From Sinonovacula constricta (Eukaryota > Mollusca > Bivalvia > Cardiida > Solecurtidae): a DNA stretch of 64,000 nt. The stretch covers positions 5,530,627 to 5,594,626 of the forward strand of contig CM017573.1 of the NCBI GenBank assembly GCA_007844125.1. The letters run 5' to 3'. Made by a program: the position numbers and the translations under genes. The notes under the pieces are model-generated. The model searched no databases and had not been told where the DNA came from. It saw only the letters and a program-made list of their open reading frames with translations. Positions 21,985 through 35,300 of this stretch are shown here, one piece after another. Within the stretch, counting starts at the first letter, position 1. Each line of letters begins with the position of its first letter.

Positions 21985-22605
21985 AAGAGGGCCATGAGGC
22001 CCTTAATCGCTCACCTACATAGGCTTTTAGTAAGCTCATATCTGGCGTCAAGTAATTAAAAGTTATTTACTTTTAAAATCTTTCGTGAATATTGGACCGT
22101 TAGTGTGGCCACTGGGCTGATAACAATTTCTAGAATTTTACCTAGTGACCTACTGAACCCACGTGACCCACTTCAAAACATATCTTAAGATTTCATACTG
22201 GCAAACATTCTGGCCAAGATTGGTGAAGATTGGGCCATAAATGTGGCCTGTATGCATTTTCACAATGTTTTTTCCCTAAAATTTGACCTAGTGATCTACT
22301 TTTTAACCGCATGCGACCTTGTTACAAACTCGCCCAGGATTTCTTGTATTCAAGTATTCTGACCACGTGTAGTGTAGATTGTGCCGTAAGAGAGGTCTCT
22401 AGTGTATTCACAAGTTTTTTTTAAAAAAAAGATTTGGCCTAGTAACCTACTTTTTGGTTATGAACTCCTCTAAGATTCTATATAGACAAATATTCTGATT
22501 ACGTTTAAAGAAGAGTGGATAAAAGCTCTAGCATTTTCACAAGCTAACTAGTTGACGCCGGACGCTGGACGAGGCGGTATCAGTTGTGCTCAGGTGAGCT
22601 TAAAC
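21985..22605 (+). repeat. Bivalve-type dispersed repeat ('GAGGGCCATGAGGCCC' family)
   Basis: Begins 'acaagagggccatgaggccc' then 'ttaatcgctcacct'; continues with repeated 'gacctagtgacctact', 'gaccaagattggtgaagatt'-like and 'tgcattttcacaatg' phrases; and ends 'ggacgctggacgaggcgg' then 'gctcaggtgagct'. This layout is one I associate with a very abundant non-coding element of bivalve genomes. It has no ORF. The internal phrases repeat with a spacing of roughly 150-170 bp. Confidence 0.75.
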
Positions 22606-24206
22606 AAACAAACACATCGAACGTTGTACAATTTTATTGAACACTTTCTTAAAACAGGGAAAATGCACAGCATGTTTAAAGGTGGACAGTCGACCTAGCG
22701 CAAAAATACATCATCCACAAATAATAGCAAATAAATAATATGCAGAATAATAACAGAATAAGTTAAGTTGTAAGAAATTATATAAGTAGTATAACCATAT
22801 TGTTGTGTTTTGGTAACAAACGTGTGAAATCCTAGTTCAGAAAGTGTTAATGAAATAATTAGCTTTCGGATATAGTGCAACATTTAATAAAAATGTATGC
22901 CGGTTAAATACTTTCATAAATATATAAATAATTGTCGTGTCAGATTAAAACATAAGTATAGTTACAGGGTTTAGAAATTAGTAACTCCCTGTATAATAGT
23001 TACATACAGACATATCTGTCTGTCTGTCTGTCTATTGGGGGAGGGGTGTGGGTTTTTCTTCACGTACCGTCTGTTCTGAAATTGTATATACGTGACTAGA
23101 CTTGTATATGGCTGGACACTCGATATCTTTAAGGGAATGAAATTAATTACTCCATAATTAAAAGTATTAATGCATTTGTTTAAAAAATAAAATAATATGA
23201 ATTAATTATTAAAATTTTAATTTTAATGAACAGGAATAACCAAAAAATGACAAACAAAATCATTTGTAATTAACTACATGTCTTGATGTTGGTAAAAAAG
23301 TGAAGGAGCCAGAATCTATATGCCCGCCCGCTACCCACATCCCACTCACCCTACAAGCATGATTGAACCACAGCAGGTTAGCTAGAAGATCGGAATTTGT
23401 TGCCCATCAGGGACCCACATTAAAACGGGACTACGGCAATCACTATGGCAACCCTTAAATACGACTGGGATACTTTCTTTGCAGGATAACTGACACTATA
23501 TTGAGATCATTCTATCAATAATAAAAATAATAATAATATAATAATAATATGATATTAAATTACGAAGAAGTTCTTACTAAGCCACCAGGCCTTCAAAAAA
23601 ATGAGAAATACAACTGTTAGCACTTTCGATGATCCAATAGCACTTCAATAGCACAGTGGAAATATTATAAGACAGGAAACAGTGAACAATACAAGCCCGG
23701 TAAATTAGGTTTGGGTTTCCAGGATAACGTAGTTGGCGTCTACGCAAATGTGTTATTTATTTAAAAAAAAAAGAGTATGAGTATTTAAAAAAAAAGGTTT
23801 ATTTGAACATTGGTTGGAGAAAATTAGATCCCGTGAACGTGACACTGTTTTGTTGGAAAACAAAGCAGGGCAAATGGTTGTTTAAAGTCGATGTCTAAAC
23901 GATGTTGATTTACCTAGGAGTTAATATTATCAAAATTATCAAATGCATTTATACAATGGATTCAGAGATCTAAACGAAGAATAACTTAAAATAATAAATA
24001 AACTGACACCATAACTTTACTTTGAATCATTAGCAAATATTTTTTTTAATTAAAGACGATTTGACACATTGACTCAGTGTTTTTTACAACTGAGCAACGA
24101 CAGACTCGTGATATTTATATTGGGCTCATGATAGTCTATTATTAATATAATTGTTTTCATTTCTTATACCTGGAATTAGTCTTTTATACGTAACGCACGT
24201 TATCTA
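22606..24206. other. Unassigned sequence with small microsatellites
   Basis: AT-rich. Contains a short (TGTC)n at about 23015-23033 and an 'aataataat' tract at about 23517-23550. No gene was seen. Confidence 0.4.
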
Positions 24207-24658
24207 TAGGTGGTATCCGACAATTTGTCTGTATCACATACATATAACAATGTTACCTCTGGTTTGAATTTGGACATATTTGTTGCATGAACTCATAGTT
24301 TATTCTAAGTAAAGATGGTTTTGAACGCCACCTACATTGTTACACAGTAAAAATCGCGAAAATAAACACCCTTAAATTTCATTCTTTCTAAATCTATAAA
24401 TAAAACCAATTGTCATAGTGACTATATTACATGATCTAGAAAGTAAGTTGTCAAGTGGTATTCTTGGTTTAAAAATAGCTATCTCTGCATTGTGACTCGG
24501 ATAGAAAACCCCTGTTTGTAACGACATGTGGGGATTTACGCTACTTTGTTAAGACAGATCTAGTGAATCAGTGAACAACATTGTGCAAGACCTTTTCAGG
24601 AAACACTGCCTTATTTGGTTATTTGAGAAAAATGGTCCAAACAGTCGGATACCACCTT
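24207..24658. mobile_element. TA-flanked MITE, copy 1 (about 452 bp)
   Basis: Left end reads (TA)TAGGTGGTATCCGACAATTT, and the reverse complement of the right end reads (TA)AAGGTGGTATCCGACTGTTT, so the ends are inverted repeats beside TA dinucleotides, as in Tc1/mariner-type MITEs. Shared internal phrases with copy 2 at 61319-61809 include 'acctacattgt', 'gtggggattta' and 'gaccttttca' and the final 'tggtccaaac'. No transposase. Confidence 0.7.
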
Positions 24659-25925
24659 TAACACCATAGAACGCCGACGTACAATACACAGGTTTGTGAT
24701 TATTTCTCCCCCCAGTCTATACTCGACTATATATAGAACTAAATACAGCTAGCTTCACAAATCGAGCACATGGAATGACTCAAACTGAAGGATGATATAT
24801 AAATGACAAAAATGTTACAATTATTTAAACAGTGGCAAGTTCAAAAAGCACAAAATCAAAAATAAATTATTCACAAACATCGAAATAAAAGAACGAAAAG
24901 ATAACAAAACCATGACAACGTCATCTTACGACATCAGAAGAATATTAACGGATGAATATTCGTGGAAATATTTTGGTGGATAATGTAGGACTAGCATCTC
25001 CAATCAATAATAACCTGGGGCTAGCGGCCTCTGAAATCTGCGTCTACCTACTGTAAAACGACCACTGCTTAAAGCGGCAACTGGTTAGTCACGTGCGAAT
25101 GAAAAACACCAGTTTTTCAAGCATTTCAGCTGTGAGGAGTATATAACACGATCCTGCACATGTTAACATGACAAGCTCATTGAGCTAAATATAGACTAGA
25201 TATTATAATATTACTCCAGTTCAAATGGGCACTTTGAGTTTGACTAGATAACTCGACTAGATCATTCATGTATTAACATTATTCATGTCCATAGACCGGT
25301 AATGACGAAGTTTTAACAAATTTGGCACGAGGACCTTAAGATAATTGAGATCAAAGGCGTGTTATATTTGTTAAGTTAATTTCACCCAAATGTTGTTGTG
25401 GATAAAGTACGTTTATTTAGCTTTCAATAGATATCCGTAAAACAATATTTAAAAAATGAAAATACAACTAAATCAATAAAGTGAATGAAGTGAATGGCTC
25501 ATAACCAGTTTTTTGGCGAATGTGTAAAAATAAATGATAAATGCATACCAAAACCTAACAGCACAAAACAAATACGACAAAAGAATCACAATGTCACATA
25601 CACATCCCATATGTTTATAGTGCATTACAACAGTGTACGATACCACTATTGACCAATAAACAACCTTTAAAACACGTAACTATGATACTAAAAACCACAA
25701 GGTAGAAAAATAAACGTTGCCCCCCTTGTTTTAGGGTTTCCAGAACAACATCTTAAGTACATATGTTAATGAAATACAGTTTAAATGGAAGTTGTATGAT
25801 TTGTGGTGATGATCAATTAGTGCGTTAATATTGCAACACGAACATAACGTCATTATTACGTCATTATTACGTCACATGTTGCAATAAGTACATTTTAAAC
25901 CAATATGATACTATGAGATATACAC
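24659..25925. other. Unassigned sequence beyond the NR4A 3' end
   Basis: AT-rich with no exon. Could include a longer alternative 3' UTR of NR4A, because several further minus-strand AATAAA hexamers occur. 'ttattacgtca' is directly repeated at about 25853-25874. Confidence 0.35.
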
Positions 25926-25931
25926 TTTATT
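25926..25931 (-). terminator. Candidate NR4A polyadenylation signal
   Basis: AATAAA on the minus strand, about 325 nt past the NR4A stop codon. First canonical hexamer noted downstream, but longer 3' UTRs are usual for NR4A genes, so this may be a proximal site. Confidence 0.3.
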
Positions 25932-26254
25932 AAAAAGGTTTTTTTTTTAATTTTCTCTTTAGAAGTTTGCACAAAATCTTCAGGATATAAGAACTTACGT
26001 TTGAAACAAACGCACCGGGAAATAAAATGACGTATTGGATAATGATTGTTTCAGACAATGCATGACCACGTGACAAAGACACGTTCACTTTACAACGGAA
26101 TGTGGAGATGTATGTGCAGTCATGTACTGTGACATCGATTGATCAATATGCACGGAGATGTAAAGCTTCATGTATGCGCACACAATGGAATAATGTTCAC
26201 AACCAATTAAGACTTCTTTCAGGCGGGTGATAGTACACAGTCTATAAAAGAGTT

Positions 26255-26366
26255 TCAAAACGGAAGTTGCCCGGTGTGGAATAAACTTTCGATAACAGGC
26301 GGGGTCGGAAACATTCCCTCTACCTTGAAGTAGATCATTCGTTCTAGTCCTTCCCTGCTTAGAGAT
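26255..26366 (-). CDS. NR4A: NR4A terminal coding exon 11
   Basis: Acceptor ATTATTAG; the first base completes an Arg codon. Encodes [31 protein letters not shown] and TGA at 26255-26257. The final LPF is shared with vertebrate NR4A proteins; the tail is about one residue longer there. Confidence 0.95.
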
Positions 26367-29300
26367 CTAATAAATAAACAGAAGAAAGTGTTATGAGACC
26401 ATTTATCATGCTATCATAAGTTTTAACATATTGTGAAGAAGTGCCAAGCTTAACAGACATTGATTGTTCCATAGTGGCGGGTAAAGATAAGTGTTCAAAG
26501 TTACAAAGTTGTAAAGTAATGATCAAATATTAATAAAAATAATACATTCATTATGGGATTCACCGGTGAAAGTAGTTCTCTGTGTCAGATTTTGTTAAAA
26601 GTACATTCATTCCTTCTGTAGTCTTTTGTAAACGTATCATTATTTTGTAAAGCAAAATCAAACTTTTTGTATCTTTCCAGCGCCGGAAGTACGGTCACAA
26701 TAGATCTAGACTAAGCTATGAACTAAAAAGAAAAAAAAACGTTTTTGGTAAATTCCTGACGACACTTACCTTAAATCGGCAATTTTGCCGAGAATTAACG
26801 AGAAGAAGTTTGGTTTCCGTTGAGCCTCGCTGTTATACGTGCAATGATCACGTAAACAGTCGATGATCTTCATCTGGAGGTCCTCCATTTTTTTCGGTTC
26901 CTTTAATCCATGTCGGACTAAACAAAGGAAAAGAACTACTATATAATATATCACACCAGCATTTTGTTCATGATTCAAGGTTTTACCGTTTAAAAACTAT
27001 TAAATGTTTTAATCTTTGTTAAGTTTATTTATATCATTTTTATCTCTTTTTTTTAAAAGTTATCATCTTTCGAATTATCTCCGCTATTGTCTTGAAATTG
27101 TTAAAAGATGTGGCTGACAGTGGAGAAGATGTTGCATAGCAGAATTATCCGGGAACTTGCGACCGGAATCTGACAAAAATATGACGTCACGATAAGGGGC
27201 AGTTAACTCACGTGTGATCATGCAGAGCGCCGCCATGCAGGCAAGAGAGGAGATATCGACTGTCATCCGGTGCATGGACATGCCGAACTCCACGATGGAG
27301 TGGATCCAATCACCGAACAGTTCGTTACATTGATCCTTATGTAGGACCATGCCATTGTCGAATATAATCTTGTTATCATCATTTTGTAGTCTGAAAACCA
27401 TTAGAGAAAAACATCAGCACACAAGGAAACCTAGTCATTGCGGAGAGCCAAATAGAACATTTAATGTCAATAATTTCCGTATTTTTAAACACACTTGTTG
27501 AAAATATAATTATACATTTTTCGTGACAAATCTATAATTTAATTTGTTTCGACACCATTTTATAATATATTGACTTAGTGCCGTCATGTAATTTGTCTAG
27601 AATCTCTTATCAATACGAACATTAAAGTTGAGTCATCGTCATATTGCCATCGATTCTGAGAGACAAACAATTGCAATCACTGGTGTATATGTACGCTTAC
27701 ATGCTTTGTTTTTATTTTAGATGTAACATTTGCACACAGCAAAAAGGCAAAATACTGACAACTTGCTATATGTATTATTGGTATTGCTGCAAAAAAAAAA
27801 AATGGATCTTTTAAATAAACATCTTAATTGTATTTCTAAAGATTACTCAGTTTATTCGGTCCGTCATAAATCTAAGGAAAGGTTCTACCAAAAACTGCTA
27901 TTGTGTATAACGATTTATCATTTTATTGTCATATTGGCGATGTCCAGCAAATTATTAGTGGAGGAAGATCTCAGACTGACTTCCCAGTAGAACCACCGGC
28001 GCACGCAGGATAGCTGGAAAACCACCCCACATAGAAGTTCTTGTCCCGACCCGGACTAAAACCCACACAGTGAAGGACTTGGGATTTTCGAGTCAGCGAC
28101 TCTGACCGCTCCTACACGCGCCCTTTAATAAAATATGATCAACACAGCTTACCTATAGGCCATACGTAGAACAAACAGTTCGATGGACGCCGATTTGAAC
28201 AATAGGGTTTGGTCCTCTGCACAGAGGTCAGTGAAGCCCGGAATCTTATCCGCCCAGACTTTCAGCACGTCAATAGATTGGAGCAGGAGATCGTAGAACG
28301 TTCGAATCTTTTCGGCGTCAGATAAGGGGGTGTCGTCCGGCCGAGGCACTTTGTACTGGAAACGAAAATAGATATACATATATATCAAATACGATATGGA
28401 TTCATGTAAACAGTATATAAAAATAGTCATAATTTATGTGTAGTGGAAAGATATGCACGGTGCATATAGTACAATTATGTGTAGTTTTATTGTACTTACA
28501 AGACAACGCATACTTGGTTTTGGTGGGAAAAGTGTTGTTTTTTTCTTTAACAAGTTTTACATAGCACTTACTGTACTAAAGTCTAGCGTAGGAATATCAG
28601 GGCTGGTGTCCACATGCGCGCGCACGAGAGCGGTGATGAGGCTCACTGGTGGTGAAGGCGGTGCCTCCTGTGGACTTTTTGGTTTAGATGGCAACCGGCC
28701 ACGACGACCCTTCAAACTGTCGGTCCGAACAACTGCAAAAAGCCATATGACATTGAAAAAATGTATATTGATTGGGAAAAAAAACACACCCTCCAACTTC
28801 AATATAACATAGATTAATTAAAAGTATAACTGTTGCTTCTCTCATCTCAAAATAAATCGTGCCAATTTGGGTAATTGGTATCTGGTAGTAAATTAAATAT
28901 AGATAATTTATTCATTAAAAACGTATTACGGTGATTCCAATTTTAGGTTTGGATTAATTTTCACATTAACAAACGTAAACACAAGACATTATTGTAATCT
29001 ATTTAAGGGAACATGTTGGAGACGCGCTGGAGCGCGACGCATATTTATGGAATGCTCACTGAAATTTAAACATAAAGAAAGTCTGTTTTGCGGACTAATA
29101 AAATACGGGTCATAATTTGGCACATAGAGTTTTCTATTATTTTTTTTTTAATTTTCTTTTATGAAGTTATTAAAAGGAAACTGCCGGATACCACATTTAA
29201 TTAAGTTTCAAAATGTGTCACGATTTTTTTAAAATTTAAATTTGTTTTAATCGTAAGCGTCGCCTTTGAAGCTCTGCTTTAACGATTTTCTTGTATAATT

Positions 29301-32300
29301 TATAAGGGGTTTATAACAGTTTAACATGGACACATTACTGACACGGCCGCCTTTATTCCATCACGTACCTTCTTTGACCATGCCGACGGCAAGACACTTC
29401 TGAAAACGACAGAACTGACACCTGTTTCGCCGCCGTTTGTCTACAGGGCATGTCTTGTCAGCTAGACAAACATACTTGGCGCCTTTCTGGACAGTCCGCT
29501 GAAAAGTGGGGTTAAAATCAGTAAATCTTCTGTCGGCGGACTTATTTGTCGATAATATATTTCTAACAGTTTATAGCAGTCTTCAATAAATTTTCAAAGC
29601 GCTGAATTTTGCATATCGAACAATAAATAATTATTACAATGTAGATAATCTTGATCTAGATCTGGAATTCGGTATTATTACAGCAGACGGGCAAGACTGA
29701 CATGACGGACAATGTGCTTCTTTACTGGTTTAACTAAAATAGTGATGAAAACCCAAACTGATTTCAAAATGAATACAATAACACTTGCAAGAACACAATT
29801 TAATCGAATCCCTGATAACCTTAAAATGTTTGGTGTCATGTAGAAAGAAAATCAACAAACTTAACATTTGTAAAGACAGGATAAAATAAAAGGACACGTA
29901 TAAAATAGTACTATAGCAGATAGGAATCTCACCTTGAAAAAGCCCTTGCAGCCCTCGCAGGTTCGAACCCCGTAGTGCTGGCACGCGGCATTGTCCCCGC
30001 ACACGGCACACAGCTGACACTCTTTCTGAAGGCCCTCTCTCCCGGGGGACGACCGAGTTGAACTGGGTGTGGTCGGGGTCTTTGGTGACTGTATCGTGTA
30101 TTTGGCCAACTCAATACTGCAAAAAATCGACATATTTGTCTTATTCATATGTATGATTAATAAACATGTACAGAGGCTGTATCGTTTAATTGGCAAGTTC
30201 TTACTAAATGACATGTTGACGACCACGATCTGCATCTCAAATAGGAATATAAAAAAAAATGAACATTAAAATTTACAATGGATTAAGTTATTTGTGTCGA
30301 GGTTTGACTATATTGATTGGGTAAATGTATACGTTTATGCTTGGGAAAATGGTACCAAATAATCGTAAATGGAGACTAATAGAAAAAAGACCTGGGGTTC
30401 AATGCGACAAAGGATAATTCTTTCAGACAAAAATCGCGTATATTCATCTTTGATAAGGATTATTAAGCATTATATTTGTCAGTTATAACAAAATAGAAAA
30501 TAATAAAAAAAACAACAAACGAAAACCACCACAGCAAGATGAACTAATGTGCTTTACGTTTGAGTATGGTATACTCGCGTTTGCAAATAAACTCACAATC
30601 AGACATTACCTTTCCGGTGTAGGAGGTGTCATAGGAATAGTCAGTGACGGACGTCGAGAGAAATGCCTTCCTGACGGAGCTCCAAGGTCACCGGGAAACA
30701 TCGACCCAGATCTTCCCATGACCGAAAAACCCGTATCCATCGCGGACTGCAGGCCTTGGTGGGTTTCTGAAGGATAGAACGACTGACCATAGGCGCTGTA
30801 ACCCTGGTAACGAGACCCGGAGGAGGTCCGAGAGTCCTGTCCCCGTGTAAGGTCTGTCTCCATTTGTGAATGAGACTGAGACATGTGGTGATGGTGGTGA
30901 TGATGAGGCGGGTAAAGACTGATGTTCACTTTGCTGTCAATACTCGGGTCAGGATATGTGTGTTGTTGTTGCTGCTGCTGCTGTTGATGATGATATAAGC
31001 CTTGCGAGTGAGACTCGGTGGTTTGTGGATACAAGTGACCACTTTCACGCTGGAAATGTTTTTGACTCGGTGAATGAACATGGGAATGTACAGCGGTATC
31101 CGGATATTGGTGGGGAGTGTAGCAACATTCATCTGATGTCGTAAAACTCCGGAACGTGCCCTCGTACATTTGTGATTCCATGAACTTCTGTGAGCTGCTT
31201 GTACCCGCGGTTTGAGACGCTACGGTGTCCCCGAACAACCCCACCATTTTGCCGATGTCTTTTTCAAGCATGAATGTGCCTTCGTAACTGAAAGGTTCGG
31301 TAAATGTTGCAGATTGCGCATGCGCCTGAAAACCGGAAGTAGAGCTAGATCCTGTATCAGGTGCCGGGAAGTCAAATCCGCGGAATGTATCGTCATCTGG
31401 AAAGTTGACCGTGTCAACCTGCAATTCCTGAAGCGGACAAAAACACATCAAATTCAGAGATAAGCAAATCTCTTTTGGTAAAAACAAAAACATCTATGAG
31501 AGAACAAGAAATCATGCCTTTATGTATTATACTTGAAGCTATACCTTTAATTTATTACAATAACATTTTCATTAAAAAGAAATTAACACACACGTGCCTA
31601 GTCCTAAAAGAACCTTGCATTGACATGTTTATCTTCTGGCTCTTTTAGACACAAACACACGCACACGCACCCACGCACGCACACGCACACACGCACGCAC
31701 ACGCACACACAGCACTCATAATAATGAAAACATATACTGTATACGGTCACGCACACACATTCAAGACACATGGAGAAAATTGTATGATTCGAACCTGAAG
31801 CGCCATCCCAAAACCTGGACCAGAAAGAATGCCGATATCCGACGAGGAAACACAAGGTTGTCCAATCCCTGCAGACCCGTATTGCTGAGCATACGGGTCA
31901 ACACCAGTCACCGAGCTGCCGGAGTACGTAGGCTGTAAAATAATGTGTACAATTTCCAGTAAATGCCATCATAAAAACGGTTCCAAGCAAAGAAAAGTGA
32001 TTAACATCCAGTCGTTTAAGAGAATTTTCAGGTATAGCATTTGTATTCGAGTTATTGATTTAAGTAGATTCTTAAAAAAATGCCCCATAACTTCTAAGTT
32101 CCAAGTGCACAGTTTAATTTTTGTTGTTGCTATTTTTGTCAAAGAGCTTTTGAATGCGTTTTTTTATTTGTGAGATATTCATAAGTAGAGATAAATAGAT
32201 CATACATCTATGATGTCAATGTACAATTTCCACTGGAGCATAAATTTATTTGCTGCGTGGTTTTGAATTGTTAGAGATTAAAATTAAAAATCGTGATGTC

Positions 32301-35300
32301 TACGTTTCAATATGTTATTTTTTTTTAAAACAAAATTGAAGGACAAATTCACCAAGTACTAAAATTATCGTCAATTTTTGACATTCAGACCTTTCATCTT
32401 TTTGAGGTACGAGAGGAAAACCCCGCGAAAAAAACCAAACATGTCGAAGCCTATGACGTCATCAAAACAACAAAGATAAATGTTTTGTTTTCTCTACAGA
32501 AAATGCAGTAATAGTTGTATATCTAACACGACGTCATCAGTTTCATTGATATATTAAAGTTTATAGGATGAAATAATCGTTTTAACTACACCTGTCGTTT
32601 TTTTAAAGAACTTTTTATGGCGTATTTTTCTTCCGGCGAACGAAATGATCGTGATTCTGTAAGTATTAATGCACCAGAAACATCCGAGGGATGATTGTTT
32701 CGAGGACGGAATTACCCGAAGAGTTCCGATTTCCTTGTGTAGCTTAATATTCTCGATTAGCATTGATCTATTTTAAAGAGGTTGATTGTATACCAGATAT
32801 CTGCAAAACGTTAGCCATGTTTTATTAATGTCACCGTGCCACAAAGCATCTCTAGAGAGATGTGCCAATCATCTATCTTTATGATCAATCAGCATTCATC
32901 ATATTAGCAACTAGTCTTCTTTATTTCAGTCTGCGGGACGCGTAATATGGAGTCTGTCAACAAACGCCAGAACAGATCGTCCCGACGGGGACTGCTCCGT
33001 ATGATGTATTCATGTGCAGTGATGATACCCGGGGAGAGGTGATACCCCATAACCTTTCAAAAGGGCCGGAGTATCCAAAAACCTACCAAAAATCCAATCG
33101 CGGCAATTGAAACATTGGTAATGCATGCCGTTTTGTGCATGTTAACGAGTGAATGTTAATAAAAACTCAATAATGGCGCATTTGGACGGGGCGACAGTCC
33201 AAACTGGTATAAACATATGGTGTAAGTGATAGCACAATACAAATATTTCCACCTAATAGCATCTTATGTGACAGACAGAACAGCACACGTGCGCGCACGC
33301 GCAATTCGCGACAACCCTTTAAAGTGCGCGTTTCTGCCCGTGTGCAGAAACCGCCCAACGTCTGTTCATAATCAGGGTTCGTCGAAAAGGCACGGTGTTA
33401 AGATCCCTTTAAATTTAGATGCACAGAATAGAAACAACGAATATTGCTACTTGAAATGGCAGCCTTATAAAACTTTATCTTAATTTGCGGTTTACAATAA
33501 CCGCCTTTCTATCACCCAAGTCCAGCCAACAGACATTTGTTATTGTAATAGAATATCATAGCACGACTTTATCTAGATTTAGACACAGATAAGTTGAAAG
33601 GGCGTTTGTCAAAGACAGAGGCGATAGAAAACGATACCAGGAGAAAATCAGGGTGTATTGTTGGCTATTGTTTTAATTAATTACATTTCCTCAATAATGA
33701 ACGTTCCACTTGTTCTATGTACTCGCTGTTTTCATTGACTATTTTCTCTCTGTTTCGTGTTTATTAACTGATATTTGAAACTTAATAAAGAGAATTATGA
33801 ACGCCCAACACGTCCATGAATAATATCTTTATTGAATAATTAGTAACCAATATCGGCTAAATTATGGTGTCAGTATGACAGGACGAAGAAGAGCACGAAG
33901 CATCCTCGAGTAAAAGTTGTCAGGACAATCAGTTACAGAAAAACAACAACTGTATTCCAGTTTTCACATTCTGTATCGGTAAAATGATTTTGAAATGATT
34001 ATATGGAGTTAAATACACAGTATAGGTACCGGTAAGAACATCTTGATTCAACTGTTTTACACCTTGAAGATTCTGTCTTTTCATGGGTTTATTGGGTCTG
34101 TCTGTATTGTATTGTAAAAAGTATCGTGAAATGATCACTGTTTTAAAACATATTTTCTATAAAATTGTCATTTTGTATTTTTTAGAATGAAAAGCTTAAT
34201 TTTCGTTTATAAAACCAAACTGTTATTATTATTGTTAAGAAACTTGTCATCTCCCTGTTCTAAGCCGAAAGTCAAATCTCCATTAATTTAACGAATATAT
34301 CCGGATTCTTCCCACATCCTTCGGCGGCGTTCGATTGTTAACGACCTTAAACGATTAAGCCGAAGTGCATTGAATTGATAGGCGTAAAACAGACTGCGTG
34401 TTTTAAATACAAGGACTGAACAAGCTGTACAAATAAGGATTGATCCCGAACATTGCTGGAGACATTAAGAGACACACGACAACAAAACAATCGGTGGGAG
34501 GAAGACAGGTCACCCTGACTGTCGGCTCACGAGCTGACATTCTCTCACAATTATAAGGATGAGTGTCAAAAGTGACCTCTCCCGGGTTAAAGATGGCGCG
34601 TGTCCGAGATGTTAAGAGTCGCTGACTTCAAATCACCCCTTTACTCGTTTACCACGGTTAAGTTTAATCATTATTTATTCAGAAAACGCATACATAGGAA
34701 TACATAAAACATATTGTAATTGAGAAGTTAAATATTTTTTTTTCTAAAGATTGTGTGAACATGTAAAAGTAGTTAAGAAATCATACACAGTAGGGGCGAA
34801 TTAACAAATATATATCCCAGTACTTCGTGACGTCAACAAGAACAAAACATTGTTCTGAGTAATAGCTGGGTTCTATAGATTTTCAAGGGAATGCAAAATA
34901 AATTATCACTTCTAAGTGAAGTTCTGGGTGGAATTGTTTTATGCCGACGCTGGACATGGCATTGAAAGCAACACGGATACATAACAAGAGGTTTAAGCTG
35001 ACAACCATTATTCACTAAAAATTTATTTATAAGAATAATAGTTTTGTCCCAAAATGAAGAAAGAAAATCGCTCAATTCGTTTAAATATCCTTTATACATG
35101 CCACGTACCTGGGTTTGTAGAAGCAACATGGAGTTATCGGCACATGTGCTGATTATTGACGTAGTTGATGACGTAGTGTGTGGCGCGTGCACCTGACTTC
35201 CGCTAGGTTTACTCGTCACGGTGGCAGGTGGAGATGTAACAGACGAGAATGCTGGAAGTGGAACGTCCACAAAATTATTGGCATGCAATCAAAATACAAA

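Larger units (their letters stand above)
31933..35108 (-). other. NR4A intron 2 with GC-richer islands
   Basis: Large intron. Besides AT-rich sequence it contains blocks of higher GC and complexity at about 32930-33400 and 34240-34640, and two perfect TGACGTCA sites (32454-32461 and 34828-34835). These may be regulatory, or mark promoters for the inner start, but no TATA-linked start is clear. No exon was seen. Confidence 0.4.

Noticed and set aside
28453..28812. 119-codon plus frame over NR4A exon 7
   Set aside because: Antisense shadow of the receptor exon.
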